Assembly: GCA_020152595.1 (NCBI GenBank)
Contig: JAIGNY010002039.1
Location: 788,501 to 852,500 of the forward strand
Source of the DNA: Chiridota heheva
Taxonomy: Eukaryota; Echinodermata; Holothuroidea; Apodida; Chiridotidae
Direction of reading: 5' to 3'
Length of the DNA: 64,000 nucleotides
The notes under the pieces were generated by a model, which was not told the origin of the DNA, did not search any database, and worked only from the letters and a program-made list of their open reading frames with translations. Shown piece after piece: positions 22,943 through 37,100 of this stretch (positions within the stretch are counted from its first letter, which is position 1; every line of letters begins with the position of its first letter). The position numbers and the translations under genes are program-made.

Positions 22943-25674
22943 GCAAACTTAACCTCTCTGCCCACTACGGGCTTTGTTAATCCGATTCCCGTCATCCAGA
23001 ACGGTTAGCAAACAGTTCTGCTTATCACTTTTGCTAAAAACTCAAAAGATTTGGAAAAGTGCCAATGGATTAAAACTTGCGAGGGGCTGAATCAACATCT
23101 AAATGTCAATGCATTGGTCATGCATGATTGTGGATTTGAGGTTTGTTTTCCCACGTAGTTACCATGTTGCTATGGTGGGCGTGGCCTATTTCATAACCTG
23201 GAAAGGTTAATTCACTTTAATAACTTCCAATTTTTCCTGGTGCAGAATTCTAAAACCACCTTGCAAAAAAGTAATTTCTTAAAACTTGCAATAGAAGCAT
23301 TTACTTCTGGTCCTTAATTATTTTGTACATTGAAATATTTTGCATAATTACTTTACTGAGGCAAACGATGTGGATGACGTGCCAGCTGCAGAGTTTTCTT
23401 ACCTACAAACAACTTGCAATGATTCTTTGACTCAAATTAATTTGCTTGCATAAGTTTCGTTTTGTTGAAAGTAAGATATTCCTAATTTTCATTGTTTGGC
23501 ACATAATTTGATAAGCTACTTAAACCTACTAACAAAGTACTAAGAAATTTTCTCAAATGAATACGATTACCACTTAAGTGCTGTTAATGTATGATGACGA
23601 CAAAACGAGTAAAATGCAAGAAAGGAGCATACCAACTTGCAAAAGAGTATCAAATACTAAGTACTCCTTAGTTCCTAACAAGCATCAGGGAAATTAGCAC
23701 CTGCTTGAAATGAGTCGCAGCTAATCAAGAAGAGTCGCTTATCAAGAAGAGTCTATGTGACTATCAACTGCCAGGACTATCAACTATTCCCACTGCACAT
23801 CTTAAAATAATATAACAAGATGATAGGCTGTAATATAAAAGATGATGGGCTAAGAAGGGTTAGTCACCACATAAATAGGCAAAACTAACACCACCACCAC
23901 CACAAAAGTCAAATACAGAAAACAAAAGAGTTTTAACTCTTCTTGAAGAGGATGTCAGCAGCATAGTGAGTGCCCAATTTCAACCACCTTGGCAAAATTT
24001 AACCACATTTATGATGACCATGACATAGGTTTTCATGTGACTCTCACTTGATTATTTGGACAATTTGATAGAGAATTATTGTACAATTTTTGTTGGTTGT
24101 AATAGCAGAAATTGGAGAAAAAAAAGCAAATATAATATTAGCTCTCATCAACTCATGTTCTTGCTCGTAAAAATTGGTGAAATTGTTATGACGTCAGGCA
24201 AACAACATAGGCCTAGTGTTAGTTTTTTGGTTTCTTTTCGGGACTTGGTGGAATATTATGCTTTTCATATTAATAAACTATGTTATAAACTCAAATTAAA
24301 TATTTTTTTTTGTGTCATGCCCTCTTTAATTGAGCCCGATTTCCACTAATTAGATGCTTTCTTCTTGAATTGTGCAGTTAAGAATAACAATTGATTGAGT
24401 TTATCTTGATAGTACTGATGATGGGACACTACATTTTGCTAGTATACCTGCTGGGTAAATAGGCACATTTAACACACAGTGGTTGAAATTCTTGTCCATT
24501 GCAGAATGTTTGAATTGACAAAAATGTTTTTACCAAAAATTGAACTAACGACGCCACAGATCTCAAATCTAACATCATAGATTATTTCAGAGAATAGGAG
24601 AATAAGTTAAAAACTTGATGAATCAATATTTGTTTTCAAAACAAACAAAAAATTATAAATGTGTTCCTTAAACGGTTGAAATTATGACCTATTATATTAT
24701 CACTACAATAAGTTATTAGTCTGAATTATTTCTACATTATATGATATATTCCTGAGTGTATATACACGCTGAACAACCTAAAAAATTAATCACTTACAAA
24801 ATTGAATCAATACTGCATAATAGGACAGAATTATCGTAAAAGTTTACACTATCAATTTGAAAATAAAATTATACAAAATTACTTTGATAGAATAAAACTG
24901 GATATGAAGATCTCCCACACTAAGAAATCATCGAAAAATATAATCTGAAATGAAAGAAAAAAAGAATATTACAAATCATTCACAAAGAACTACTGAAATT
25001 TACATTCAAAGGCATAAAAAGTGGGGGGCGGGGGCATGTTTTAGCCTGCTTAAATGCTTTCTGCCGCCCCACCTGTCTGACTAAATGCTTTCTGCCCAGT
25101 TGAAGAGCATGGTGGGAAACTGTTAACATAAAATAGAGAAACAATTCAGTAAAACTCAACAAAATGTTTGTAAAATTATGGGAAATGTTTTGTACAATTT
25201 GCCATCATTTCCCAAAAATTGAAGTAATTTACCAAACATGAAGTAAATTTTTTAAAACCTATTTTAATAAAGGAAGAAAAATTCATCAAAATTGGAGAAA
25301 AGCTTCCCAAAATAAATGATATTTCATGAAAATTGAAGATTTTCCGATTAACTGCAACGTTTTTATGGAAACTTGATTTACCAGTGCAAGAGGTCACCCT
25401 TCCTATGCCTCTGAGTACATTTTGTTTTGAGCTATGGCTGAACAAATTCAACTTTGAGGTTTTTTTTTCTTCACATACCCAAATTTGTTTTGCATGAAAG
25501 GGTGGACAGTAGTTCAAGGTCTTTGAATAATTATTTATAGTTCTTCCCTGAATTTCCATACTTGAAATTAGGAGAAAATTAACTTGAAAAAAAATCAAAT
25601 ATGGTTAGGATTGGCAACAAACTCTCTGGTGGAATTATAAGTTTTCCATAACAAAATTATGACAGAGGAGTCTT
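22943..25674. other. Intergenic, nothing recognised
   Basis: AT-rich DNA with a (CAC)n-like bit at 23,890 and a small duplicated TTAAATGCTTTCTGCC near 25,055-25,096. Longer readings at 24,056-24,349 and 25,176-25,598 have low-complexity composition and no known motif. Confidence 0.5.
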
Positions 25675-25678
25675 TTAA

Positions 25679-26584
25679 AGGACTGGTGACATGTAGAAGC
25701 AAGTTTGTTGTAAACTGATGTTTGACACTCACTAAATACTAAGTAAACCCTATTTCTTCAAAATAATAGTTTAAAAAGTGTGAAAATTGCATTAATCTGA
25801 AGTTCAGAATAACCACTTTCTGTGGCGTCAGCAAATTTATTTAAAAATGTGATGTTGCAAGTTGTAGATCCCTGCAGAACTGCCTGTGTGAACGCGTACA
25901 AAGTAATTACAGACCTAAAATGTCGTCAGCAAATAGTTAAGAAATTTCATCCTCTGATACCTCAGATGCAGAGATTCCTTTTCAGGAACTTGACGGAGAC
26001 ATTATAGACCCCCATGGTATACCTGAAGATGCAATCAACCATAAATGTTTGAGATATTACCGGGAGAAGTTAGCCACCCTTGAGCTGGCTGAACGTAAAG
26101 TTCCAGACCTAAACATTCATATATCATCACAACAAACCCTTCGCGAATGCCTTCACAACATTGACACCACAGATTTAAGGTAACATACGAATACATTTTG
26201 GAAATATTTAGCGCCTCTCAGTCTCATCCGGTAGATTTACTGATTCATACAATTCTCTCTTTTTCGTCCAAGTTTTACCATCATGTGATCTACTTCCTGG
26301 AAATCACCATAAGAAAGCTAAAAGCTTAGGCCTACAACTGGACTCGAGCTAGTTGTAGCTGATAAATACATGCATTGTTTGTGTAGGCCTGCATCCAACT
26401 TGACACGACACAAAATTTTAATAATAGAAATTAGACTAGCAAGTCGTTTATATGAGTGGCAAAAATGGGTTTTTCTACGATTGTAAAAGACTGAGAAAAT
26501 TTTCGAACTACATATGTATTAGAAAGTTGTTCCAAATTATAAAATACATCAGTTGATACCAAAATTGCTAGGTGTCACCAGTCC
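25679..26584. mobile_element. 906-bp TIR element with TTAA flanks and an exon-like interior
   Basis: TTAA lies at 25,675-25,678 and 26,585-26,588. The left end AGGACTGGTGACATGTAG pairs with the right end (reverse complement GGACTGGTGACACCTAG). About 45 bp of imperfect inverted match extends to a shared ACTGATGT. TTAA targets are used by piggyBac and Kolobok elements, but I cannot assign the superfamily. The interior holds the reading frame 25,941-26,179. Confidence 0.72.
25941..26179 (+). CDS. Exon-like open frame inside the TTAA element (hypothetical)
   Basis: Eighty codons without a stop, reading EISSSDTSDAEIPFQELDGD, IIDPHGIPEDAINHKCLRYY and REKLATLELAERKVPDLNIH. It ends at a good donor (AAG|GTAACA at 26,179/26,180), with an acceptor-like TTCCTTTTCAG at 25,975-25,985. 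An ATG at 25,920 (MSSANS) precedes it but hits a TAA at 25,938, one frame-slip from continuity. The composition is protein-like (acidic, then helical). I do not recognise the family. It could be the first exon of the autonomous element's protein or a captured host exon. Confidence 0.4.
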
Positions 26585-26734
26585 TTAAGTTCTTAAAATG
26601 CTCCAACTATCAAACCAAACAGAAAAAAAAAACAGAAAAAAGGCCTGACCAGTCAGTGACTGCCCGATGGACAACTAAGATTATCTACTTGTAGAAAGTA
26701 ATCCATTAGTAAGGTGGGTGGTAGAAATAAGCTT

Positions 26735-26793
26735 AAAAATCTATGGACAAGTGGAGATAAGGTTGCACGGACAAGTGGAGATAAGGTTGTTCC
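26735..26793. repeat. Small tandem duplication, ~25 bp x 2
   Basis: GGACAAGTGGAGATAAGGTT occurs twice in direct succession. Confidence 0.85.
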
Positions 26794-26994
26794 TTACTTA
26801 AATATCCAGAAATAACTCTAAAAATAAATACTACCATCACAATCAGTTCAAACTTGACCAACTTTACTGCCAATTTGTGAATTTTTAAGTCAAATACATG
26901 ATGTAAGAATCCCCTTTGTCAATCAATTGTTTTTAATATTTTACCACAATCTTTAAATGGTGCAGCAGCTTGTTTTGAGGATTGACAAAAATAT

Positions 26995-27715
26995 TACAGG
27001 TTTTGAAAAATTATAATAATTCACCAGTTTCAAATATTAAAATTATCAAGAGAAATCTATATAATTCTCAGCAGTTTTAAAGATCAAAATTATGACAAGA
27101 AATCTATATAATTCTCATCAGTTTCAAATATTAAAATTATCAGAGAAATCTATATAATTCTCAACAGTTTCAAATATCAAAATTATTAAAGAAATCTATA
27201 TAATTCTACCAGTTTCAGATATTAAAATTTTGACAAGAGAAATCTATATAATTCTCACCAGTTTCAAATGTAAAATTATCAAGAGACATCTATATCATTT
27301 TCACCAGTTTCAAATATCAAAATTATCAAGAGAAATCTATATAATTCTCACCAGTTTCAGATATCAAAATTATGACAAGAAATCTATATAATTCTCACCA
27401 GTTTCAAATGTAAAATTATCATGAGAAATCTATATGATTCTCACCAGTTTCAAATATTAAAATTATGACAAAGAAATCTATATAATTCTCACCAGTTTCA
27501 AATATTAAAATCATTAAGAGAAATCTATATAATTCTTACCAGTTGCAGATATTAAAATTTTCAAGAGAAATCTCTATAACTCTCACCAGTATCAAATATT
27601 AAATTTATCAAGAGAAATCTATATAATTCTTAACAGTTTTAAATATTAAAATCATCAAGAGAAATCTATATAATTCTCACCAGTTTCAAATATTAAAATG
27701 ATCAAAGGAAATCTA
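26995..27715. repeat. Minisatellite, ~46-bp unit, about 16 copies
   Basis: The unit contains AATCTATATAATTCTCACCA followed by GTTTCAAATATTAAAATTAT and CAAGAG. Copies vary between 40 and 47 bp. It lies 350 bp beyond the 3' end of the MGST3-like coding region. Confidence 0.93.
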
Positions 27716-28071
27716 CAGAATTACAGTACATAGGATTTTTCAACTGTTTCTCAATCTCAACTTACAACAAAAAAACCCACGTCAGACATAATACTAAATC
27801 AAGTTTTTCTAATTCTTAAAAACAGAATTCTACCCAGATTTTGATGCTCTAGGTACTTAACATCTCTTTTTTTAAAGCTAAGGTTATACATAGATGTTCA
27901 TTTGACCGTTTGATAAACCAGTTGTGTAACACAGGTGAATGAAGCCGCACTGTGGTTGGAACCCTAAACCTCTAACTTGTTATAAAAGAAAACATTTTCT
28001 CTCGCTGTGCAAACACCTTTCAATGAAATATAAAATGAAATGATTTATCCTGTATGACTTACTATCTTTGG

Positions 28072-28175
28072 CTACAGGACGTTCAACATGTGAAGCCCCA
28101 GAGAGACTGTAGTGCCGATGAGCCCCGCAAGAGAGAGAAAACACAAGATGGCCCCTGGGGTTCGTGCTTTCGGAT
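28072..28175 (-). CDS. MGST3: MGST3 exon 5 (TM4 and stop)
   Basis: The acceptor is TTGTATTCCGGCAG. It encodes DPKARTPGAILCFLSLAGLI and GTTVSLGLHMLNVL, then TAG (28,074-28,072). This matches the EPSKR-x-RGA...GLVGTTV end of MGST3. A GTAAGT lies 10 nt after the stop, so a further untranslated exon is possible. The intron before this exon is about 7.5 kb and contains the 33-bp minisatellite. Confidence 0.9.
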
Positions 28176-31100
28176 CTGCCGGAATACAACAAATGTGTTC
28201 AAGATAATTAATCAGGTCTATAGTTGAGGAGGGGATGGGAAGTAGAATTTTAATAGTGGCCCATTTTAAGATCCTTCTTTAGTCCATGTCTGGCAAGTAG
28301 AGCACCATTCAAGTCATTCCTTTCCAAGGGTAGCATGTAACTGTTATGTTATCCAAGGGTAGCATGTAACTGTTATGTTATCCAAGGGTAGCATGTAACT
28401 GTTATGTTATCATTTTAATTCCCATAAGCTTAGCCATACAGACAAAATATTACCAAGGCCTGTCAGTGTGTCATCTTATTCTTCATATTATGGATTAAAT
28501 GCTGCAAGCCCCAAAAATAGGAATTGAGTAAGTAAAGGGCAGAATTTAAAATGACCTGGGAAAGGACGAATTCCAACTCTTTCCATTCTTCTTGCTGACC
28601 CCATGGAATCTGGCCGCATGCTACTAATTAAACCCTAACTCTTCAAAGTTCAATTAACTATGCTGAAGATTTATTGGAGATAATGCATAGAAAACTAATT
28701 TGGGCTGTCATGATACAGGTAAGTCAGTATGGCACTAATAATCAAAGAACCAGAAAACCAAAGGTTTTGAGGTTCTAATGCAGAATATGGATTTTGAGTT
28801 TGAACTATTGCATACTAAATGTTATAACACAATGTGCTCAACGTTACAATGACAACCAAATACATGTAACATAAGAGTTTTTACAAGAATGGAATTCACA
28901 ATTAATTACATTCAACCAGTGTTCAACCATGTTAAGCCCCGCCCATTATGCATATTATTGAAATTCAACATTTTTTTGTACCCATGAACATGTATACAGA
29001 AGCTACCAACCAAATTCCACTACATATAAAACAAAACATATGCACTTGTTAAAATATGAGCATTTTTAGATTGAAACATTAAACCCTCCCCCTACTCGTT
29101 AATATGCATTCGTATATCACACTACCTATAATAAGTGTTTGGTACAGAATTTCTTTCATTATGAAAATATTTCAAATGACTGGGATACAAATATCAAAAG
29201 GATCAGAATTTTGGAATAAATCCAGAACATCAATGATGCTGAAGCTCAACTTTATCTCCTAAATGTTAAAAAGAGTCGTAAAGATGATATCGCAAAAAGA
29301 TGAAATGAAAGTTCAAGCATACATCCATCACTAATTTTAATATTCCCATGGAATTTCACTTTAATATATTTGATAGAGGACAATGAAAGAAACAGATTGG
29401 TGAAATCACAAAGTTGATATCTTATTCTTACAAGAACTTATTGAATTTGAAATATTTTTCTTGTCTGTGTAAAAGAGATTGTTGGTCTGAATCTTGAGTC
29501 ATCATTATGATGTCATTACAGCACTTCCTGTACTATTCTTTATGTATATTTTTGAAAATTAATAGAATAAAATTGTTGACAAGCCCCGCCTACTCATTAA
29601 TATTCATGACATCACTACCACAACACTAGAGCATATGTTTGTTTGTTTGATGAGAGCATATGTACAGACCATGACCCATCTGTGTACCTGATATAGCATA
29701 AATCTGATATCGTTCATGAGATACAGTATGGTGTTTACATCACTTAGCACTTTTACATTAAGCCACGCCCACTATGCATATCAATGACGTCTGTTGATAA
29801 CATAAGCATGTGCACAATAACCAACAAAATAACCATGCCCTATATGATGCAAAATGGATGTACACTTGTTTATTCATCAGTTTTTTCAAAGTATTACATA
29901 AGCCCCACCCAGTTATTGATGTGCATGAAATTACCACCAAACACATTACAGTCACATCTGCAGTGCATGAGCATGTATCTGAGTAACACACATGACATGA
30001 GTCCAGTTCATAGTTTTTGAAATATAGTGTTTACAAGCTTTTTGTTTACAAAATCATATTAAGCTCTGCCTAGTCACTGGCCACTATGCATATTAATGAA
30101 AGTTGATGTTTTTATACCATGAACACACACACTAGCTAACATCATTATTATAATAAACATGAAAAAACAAAACAGACATGTGATTGTCAAAATAAGAGCA
30201 TTTCAAGATTTTTATATTAAAGCCCGTCCATTCATTAATATGCATAACATCACCACCAAAAAAGTAGCGCACAAGACCATGGACTATCTGTGTACCAAAG
30301 TCCTGTAAACTACCCTGACCTGTGTATCCCCTTTGTTCATTCAGTAAATAGGTCTTTTGAATGCTTCGTTTTCAGCACATTTAAAGTTGTTTCAAAGGAA
30401 GTACTGTTGCTCCATAAATAAAATGTGTTATCTTCACACTGGATAATCATGCTCATGTACAGAGTGCATTCACATTTCTTTACATTGTGTATATGATTTT
30501 GTCAATGTAACAAGGGTTGATGACCTAAAACACCCAATAAATGAATGGAACTGAACACTATCATACCAGATAGACATGCCTGATTAAGATAAATCTGTAA
30601 TCTGTGGCAGATTTAGGAGGGGTACAACAACCCCCTCCATAAGCGACAAATTAAATACATTTAAAAAAGAGAAGAAAAACCATCATAATCTTAAAAGTTT
30701 GTAAGCATATACACCCCCACCCTAGTATTATCTAATGCATCTCACACCCCCACCCTAGTATTATCTAATGCATCTCACACCCCCACCCTAGTATTATCTG
30801 GTGCATCTTACACCCCCACCCTAGTATTATCTGGTGCTTCTAACACCCCCACCCTAGTATTATCTGGTGCATCTTACACCCCCACCCTAGTATTATCTGG
30901 TGCATCTTACACCCCCACCCTAGTATTATCTGGTGCTTCTTACACCCCCCCCACCATAGTATTATCTGGTGCATCTTACACCCCCACCCTAGTATTATCT
31001 GGTGCATCTTACACCCCCACCCTAGTATTATCTGGTGCATCTTACACCCCACCCCCAACCCTAGTATTAACCTAGTATTATTTGGTGCATCTTACACCCC

Positions 31101-34100
31101 ACCCTAGTATTATCTGGTGCATCTTACACCCACACCCTAGTATTATCTGGTGCATCTTACACCCCCACCCTAGTATTATCTGGTGCATCTTACACCCCCA
31201 CCCTAGTATTATATGGTGCATCTCACACCCCCACCCTAGTATTATCTGGTGCATCTATTATCTGGTGCATCTTACACCCCCACACCCCCACCCTAGTATT
31301 ATCTGGTGCATCTTACACCCCCACCTAGTATTATCTAGTATCATCTGGTGCATCTTACACCCCACCTAGTATTATCTGGTGCATCTTACACCCCACCCCA
31401 GTATTATCTGGTGCATCTTACACTCCCACCCTAGTATTATCTGGTGCATCTTACACCCCCACCTAGTATTATCTGGTGCATCCAACCCTAGTATTAGTAT
31501 CTTATTTGGTGCATCTTACCCCACCTAGTATTATCCATCACCCTAGTATCATCTGGTGCATCTTACACCCCCAACCTAGTATTATCTGGTGCATCTTACA
31601 CATCCCCACCCTAGTATTATCTGGTGCATCTTACACCCCACACCTAGTATTATCTGGTGCATCTACACCCCACCCTAGTATTATCTGGTGCATCTTACAC
31701 CCCCACCCTAGTATTATCTGGTGCATCTTACACCCCCACCCTAGTATTATCTGGTGCATCTTACACTCCCACCCTAGTATTATCTGGTGCATCTTACACC
31801 CCCACCCTAGTATTATCTGGTGCATCTTACACCCCCACCCTAGTATTATCTGGTGCATCTTACACCCCCACCCTAGTATTATCTGGTGCATCTTACACCC
31901 AACCTAGTATTATTTGGTGCATCTTACACCCCCACCTAGTATTATCTGGTGCATCTTACACCACACCCTAGTATTATCTGGTGCATCTTACACCACACCT
32001 AGAATTATCTGGTGCATCTTACACCCACACCCTAGAATTATCTGGTGCATCTTACACCCCCACCCTAGAATTATCTGGTGCATCTTACGCCCCCACCCTA
32101 GTATTATCTGGTGCATCTTACGCCTCCACCCTAGTATTATCTGGTGCATCTTACACCCACACCCTAGTATTATCTGGCATCTGCATCTTACACCCACCCC
32201 ACCTAGTATTATCTGGTGCATCTAACACCCCACCCTAGTATTATCTGGTGCATCTTACACCCCCCACCTAGTATTATCTGGTGCATCTTACACCCCACCC
32301 TAGTATTATATGGTGCATCTTACACCCACACCCTAGTATTATCTGGTGCATCTTACACCCCCACCCTAGTATTATCTGGTGCATCTCACACCCCCACCCT
32401 AGTATTATCTGGTGCATCTTACACCCCCACCCTAGTATTATCTGGTGCATCTTACACCCCCACCCTAGTATTATCTGGTGCATCTTACACTCCCACCTAG
32501 TATTATCTGGTGCATCTTTCACACCCCACCCTAGTATTATCTGGTGCATCTTACACCCCCACCCTAGTATTATCTGGTGCATCTTACACTAGTATTATCT
32601 GGTGCATCTTACACCCCCACCCTGGTATTATCTTATCTACACCCCCACCTAGTATTATCTGGTGCATCTTACACCCCCACCCTAGTATTATTTGGTGCAT
32701 CTTACACCCCCACCCTAGTATCATCTGGTGCATCTTACACCCCCAACCTAGTATTATTTGGTGCATCTTACACCACCACCCTAGTATTATCTGGTGCATC
32801 TTACACCCACACCCTAGTATTATCTGGTGCATCTAACACCCCCACCCTAGTATTATCTGGTGCATCTTACACCCCCACCCTAGTATTATCTGGTGCATCT
32901 TACACCCCACCCTAGTATTATATGGTGCATCTTACACCCCCACCCTAGTATTATCTGGTGCATCTTACACCCCACCCTAGTATTATCTGGTGCATCTTAC
33001 ACCCCCACCCTAGTATCATCTGGTGCATCTTACACCCCCACCCTAGTATTATCTGGTGCATCTTACACCCCCACCCTAGTATTATCTGGTGCATCTTACA
33101 CCCCCAACCTAGTATTATCTGGTGCATCTTACACCCCCACCTAGTATTATCTGGTGCATCTTACACCCCACCTAGTATTATCTGGTGCATCTTACACCCC
33201 ACCCTGGTATTACATCTGGTGCATCTTACACCCACACCTAGTATTATCTGGTGCATCTTACACCACCACCCTAGTATTATCTGGTGCATCTTACACCCCA
33301 CCTCTGGCATCTTACACTCCCCCCACCCATTATCTGGTGCATCTTACACCCCACCCACCCTAGTATTATCTGGTGCATCTTACACCCCCAACCTAGTATT
33401 ATTTGGTGCATCTTACACCCCCACCCTAGTATTATCTGGTGCATCTTACACCCCACCTAGTATTATCTGCATCTTACACCCCCACCCTAGTATTATCTGG
33501 TGCATCTTACACCCCACCTAGTATTATCTGGTGCATCTAGTATTATCTGGTGCATCTTACACCCCCCCACCCTAGTATTATCTGGTGCATCTTACACCCC
33601 CACCCTAGTATTATCTGGTGCATCTTACACCCCCAGCCTAGTATTATCTGGTGCATCTTACACCCCCACCCTAGTATTATCTGGTGCATCTTACACCCCC
33701 ACCCTAGTATTATCTGGTGCATCTTACACCCCCACCCTAGTATTATCTGGTGCATCTTACACCCACACCCTAGTATTATCTGGTGCATCTTACACCCCCA
33801 CCCTAGTACACCCCATTATCTGGTGCATCTTACACCCCACCCTAGTATTATCTGGTGCATCTTACACCCCACCCTAGTATTATCTGGTGCATCTTACACC
33901 CCACCTAGTATTATCTGGTGCATCTTACACCCCCACCTAGTATTATCTGGTGCATCTTACACCCCCACCCTAGTATTATCTGGTGCATCTTACACCACAC
34001 CCTAGTATTATCTGGTGCATCTTACCACCCTAGTATTATCTGGTGCATACCTAGTACCTATCTGGTGCATCTTACACCCCCCACCCTAGTATTATCTGGT

Positions 34101-37100
34101 GCATCTTACACCCCACCTAGTATTATTTACACCCCCACCTAGTATTATCTGCATCTTACACCCCCACCCTAGTATCATCTGGTGCATCTTACACCCCCAA
34201 CCTAGTATTATTTGGTGCATCTTACACCCCCACCTAGTATTATCTGGTGCATCTAACACCCCCACCCTAGTATTATCTGGTGCATCTTACACCCCCACCC
34301 TAGTATTATCTTGGTGCATCTTACACCCCCACCTAGTATTATCTGGTGCATCTTACACCCACCCTAGTATTATCTATCTGGCACACCTAGTTATCTGGTG
34401 CATCTTACACCCCCACCCTAGTATTATCTGGTGCATCTTCACACCTAGTATTATCACACCCTAGTATTATCTGGTGCATCTTACACCCCACCCTAGTATT
34501 ATCTGGTGCATCTTACACCCCCACCCTAGTATTATCTGGTGCATCTTACACCCCACCCTAGTATTATCTGGTGCATCTTACACCACACCCTAGTATTATC
34601 TGGTGCATCTTACACCCCCACCCTAGTATTATCTGGTGCATCTTACACCCCACCCTAGTATTATCTGGTGCATCTTACACCACCCTAGTATTATCTGGTG
34701 CATCTCACACCCCCACCCTAGTATTATCTGGTGCATCTTACACCCCCACCCTAGTATTATCTGGTGCATCTTACACCCCCACCCTAGTATTATCTGGTGC
34801 ATCTTACACCCCACCCTAGTATTATCTGGTGCATCTTACACCCCACCCTAGTATTATCTGGTGCATCTTACACCCCACCCTAGTATTATCTGGTGCATCT
34901 TACACCCCACCCTAGTATTATCTGGTGTAGTATTATTTGGTGCATCTCACACCCCCTACCCTAGTACTATCTAGTGCATCTTACACCCCCACCCTAGTAT
35001 TATTTGGTGCATCTCACACCCCTACCCTAGTACTATCTAGTGCATCTTACACCCCCACCCTAGTATTATCTGGTGCATCTTACACCTCAACCTAGTATTA
35101 TCTGGTGCATCTTGCACCCCCACCCTAGTATTATCTGGTGCATCTTACACCCCCACCCTAGTATTATTTGGTGCATCTCACACCCCTACCCTAGTACTAT
35201 CTAGTGCATCTGACACCCCCACCCTAGTATTATCTGGTGCATCTTACACCTCAACCTAGTATTATCTGGTGCATCTTGCACCCCCACCCTAGTATTATCT
35301 GGTGCATCTTACACCCCCATCCTAGTATTATCTGGTGCATCTTACACCCCCACCCTAGTATTATCCGGTGCATCTCAGTCTTTTTCGTAAATAACAAATA
35401 AAACCATAAACATTCCTTGGGCTCAACTAGGAGTAATATTATTCATGTTTTGCAGTAATAGCAGTGAAAAATGAAAAACCGTATATGGCTAAAACAAATC
35501 ATGGTGTGCAGCTGGAGTGTGTGCGTCTTTTATTTTTTTGAAGAAGGGAGGGGGGGGGGGTGGGGGAGGTCAGATGGTCAAATGGTGCTTCCACCATGAA
35601 CACATCCTGGATCTGTCACTGTATGTGATATGGATATCTTACCTCCGCTGTAGTACCCAAAAGCATAGACGAGTCGCCCAATACACCACACACTGCCGAA
35701 AGCTGCAGAGAGCAACTGCGATGAAAAAATAACAATAATAAAAGAACTTTAAAGGAATATTCTTGTGATTTTATTAATGGATTTCATTAGAAGATGAATA
35801 TTAAAGGAATAAATTAGCTTCAACATTTAGATATCTGATGATACCTTTGAGGATTCAAACATTCGCTCTCTGTCTTGAAAAGTGTCTGGTGAAGTAAGTT
35901 TAATTCAACAGTGTGATGTCATTGCTCCACTTCTCAAATCAATCTTGAAAATCTTCAGTTTGCATCTAGATGTGTATCATCCCGTGAGCACTGTGAAACA
36001 ATAGATACTGTTCTTACCAACAACTAGGCCATTCAATGGTCCGTCCAGAGCTGGAAAAATCTATGGTTCCAGCAGTTATAGCCGTGGAAAAAATGGGACT
36101 TTGCAGGAAGAAAAAAAACTATCATAAGAAACAATTTCTTGAGTAAACAACATTATGTGGTTAATGTTTGCTCTAAAAACGTCCCCATGTAATTGTGCGA
36201 TGAAAAGTACATTGATTACTAAAGAGGGAAATATATAAAGATGTATCCATGACATTAAAATTATTTCTGTCGTGATTATTTTTTGGAAAAAGATTTTCAA
36301 CACCTTTATTTTTTTCAACAGTCTGTCATTTAGACCCTTGAAGTGGTCTGAACAGACCCTTGAATGGCCTGAGAGATCTAACTTCGAGTCTGTCACATTA
36401 GTCACCAGACCTTTGAATGGCCTGAGAGATCTAACTCCGAGTCTGTCACATTAGTCACAGACCCTTGAATGGCCTGAGAGATCTAACTACGAGTCTGTCA
36501 TATTAGTTACAGACCCTTGAATGGCCGGAGAGATCTAACTCCGGGTCTGTCACATTAGTCACCAGACCTTTGAATGGCCTGAGAGATCTAACTCCGGGTC
36601 TGTCACATTAGTCACCAGACCCTTGAATGGCCTGAGTGATCCAACTTCGGGTCTGTCACATTAGTCACAGACCCTTGAATGGCCTGAGTGATCCAACTTC
36701 GGGTCTGTCACATTAGTTACAGACCCTTGAATGGCCTGAGAGATCTAACTTCGGGTCTGTCACATTAGGCACCAGACCCTTGAATGGCCTGAGTGATCCA
36801 ACTTCGGGTCTGTCACATTAGTCACAGACCCTTGAATGGCCTGAGAGATCTAACTTCGAGTCTGTCACATTAGTCACCAGACCCTTGAATGGCCTGAGTG
36901 ATCCAACTTCGGGTCTGTCACATTAGTCACAGACCCTTAAATGGCCTGAGAGATCTAACTCCGAGTCTGTCACATTAGTCACAGACCCTTGAATGGCCCG
37001 AGAGATCTAACTCCGGGTCTGTCACATCAGTCACAGACCCTTGAATGGCCCGAGAGATCTAACTCTGAGTCTGTCACATCAGTCACAGACCCTTGAATGG

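Noticed and set aside
24056..24349. 97-codon plus-strand frame
   Set aside because: It has AT-rich, low-information composition, with no motif, splice support or homologue that I recognise.
30840..34851. Dozens of SIIWCILHPHP / MHQIILGWGCK frames
   Set aside because: A 33-bp repeat period gives open frames on both strands by chance. The array is intronic.
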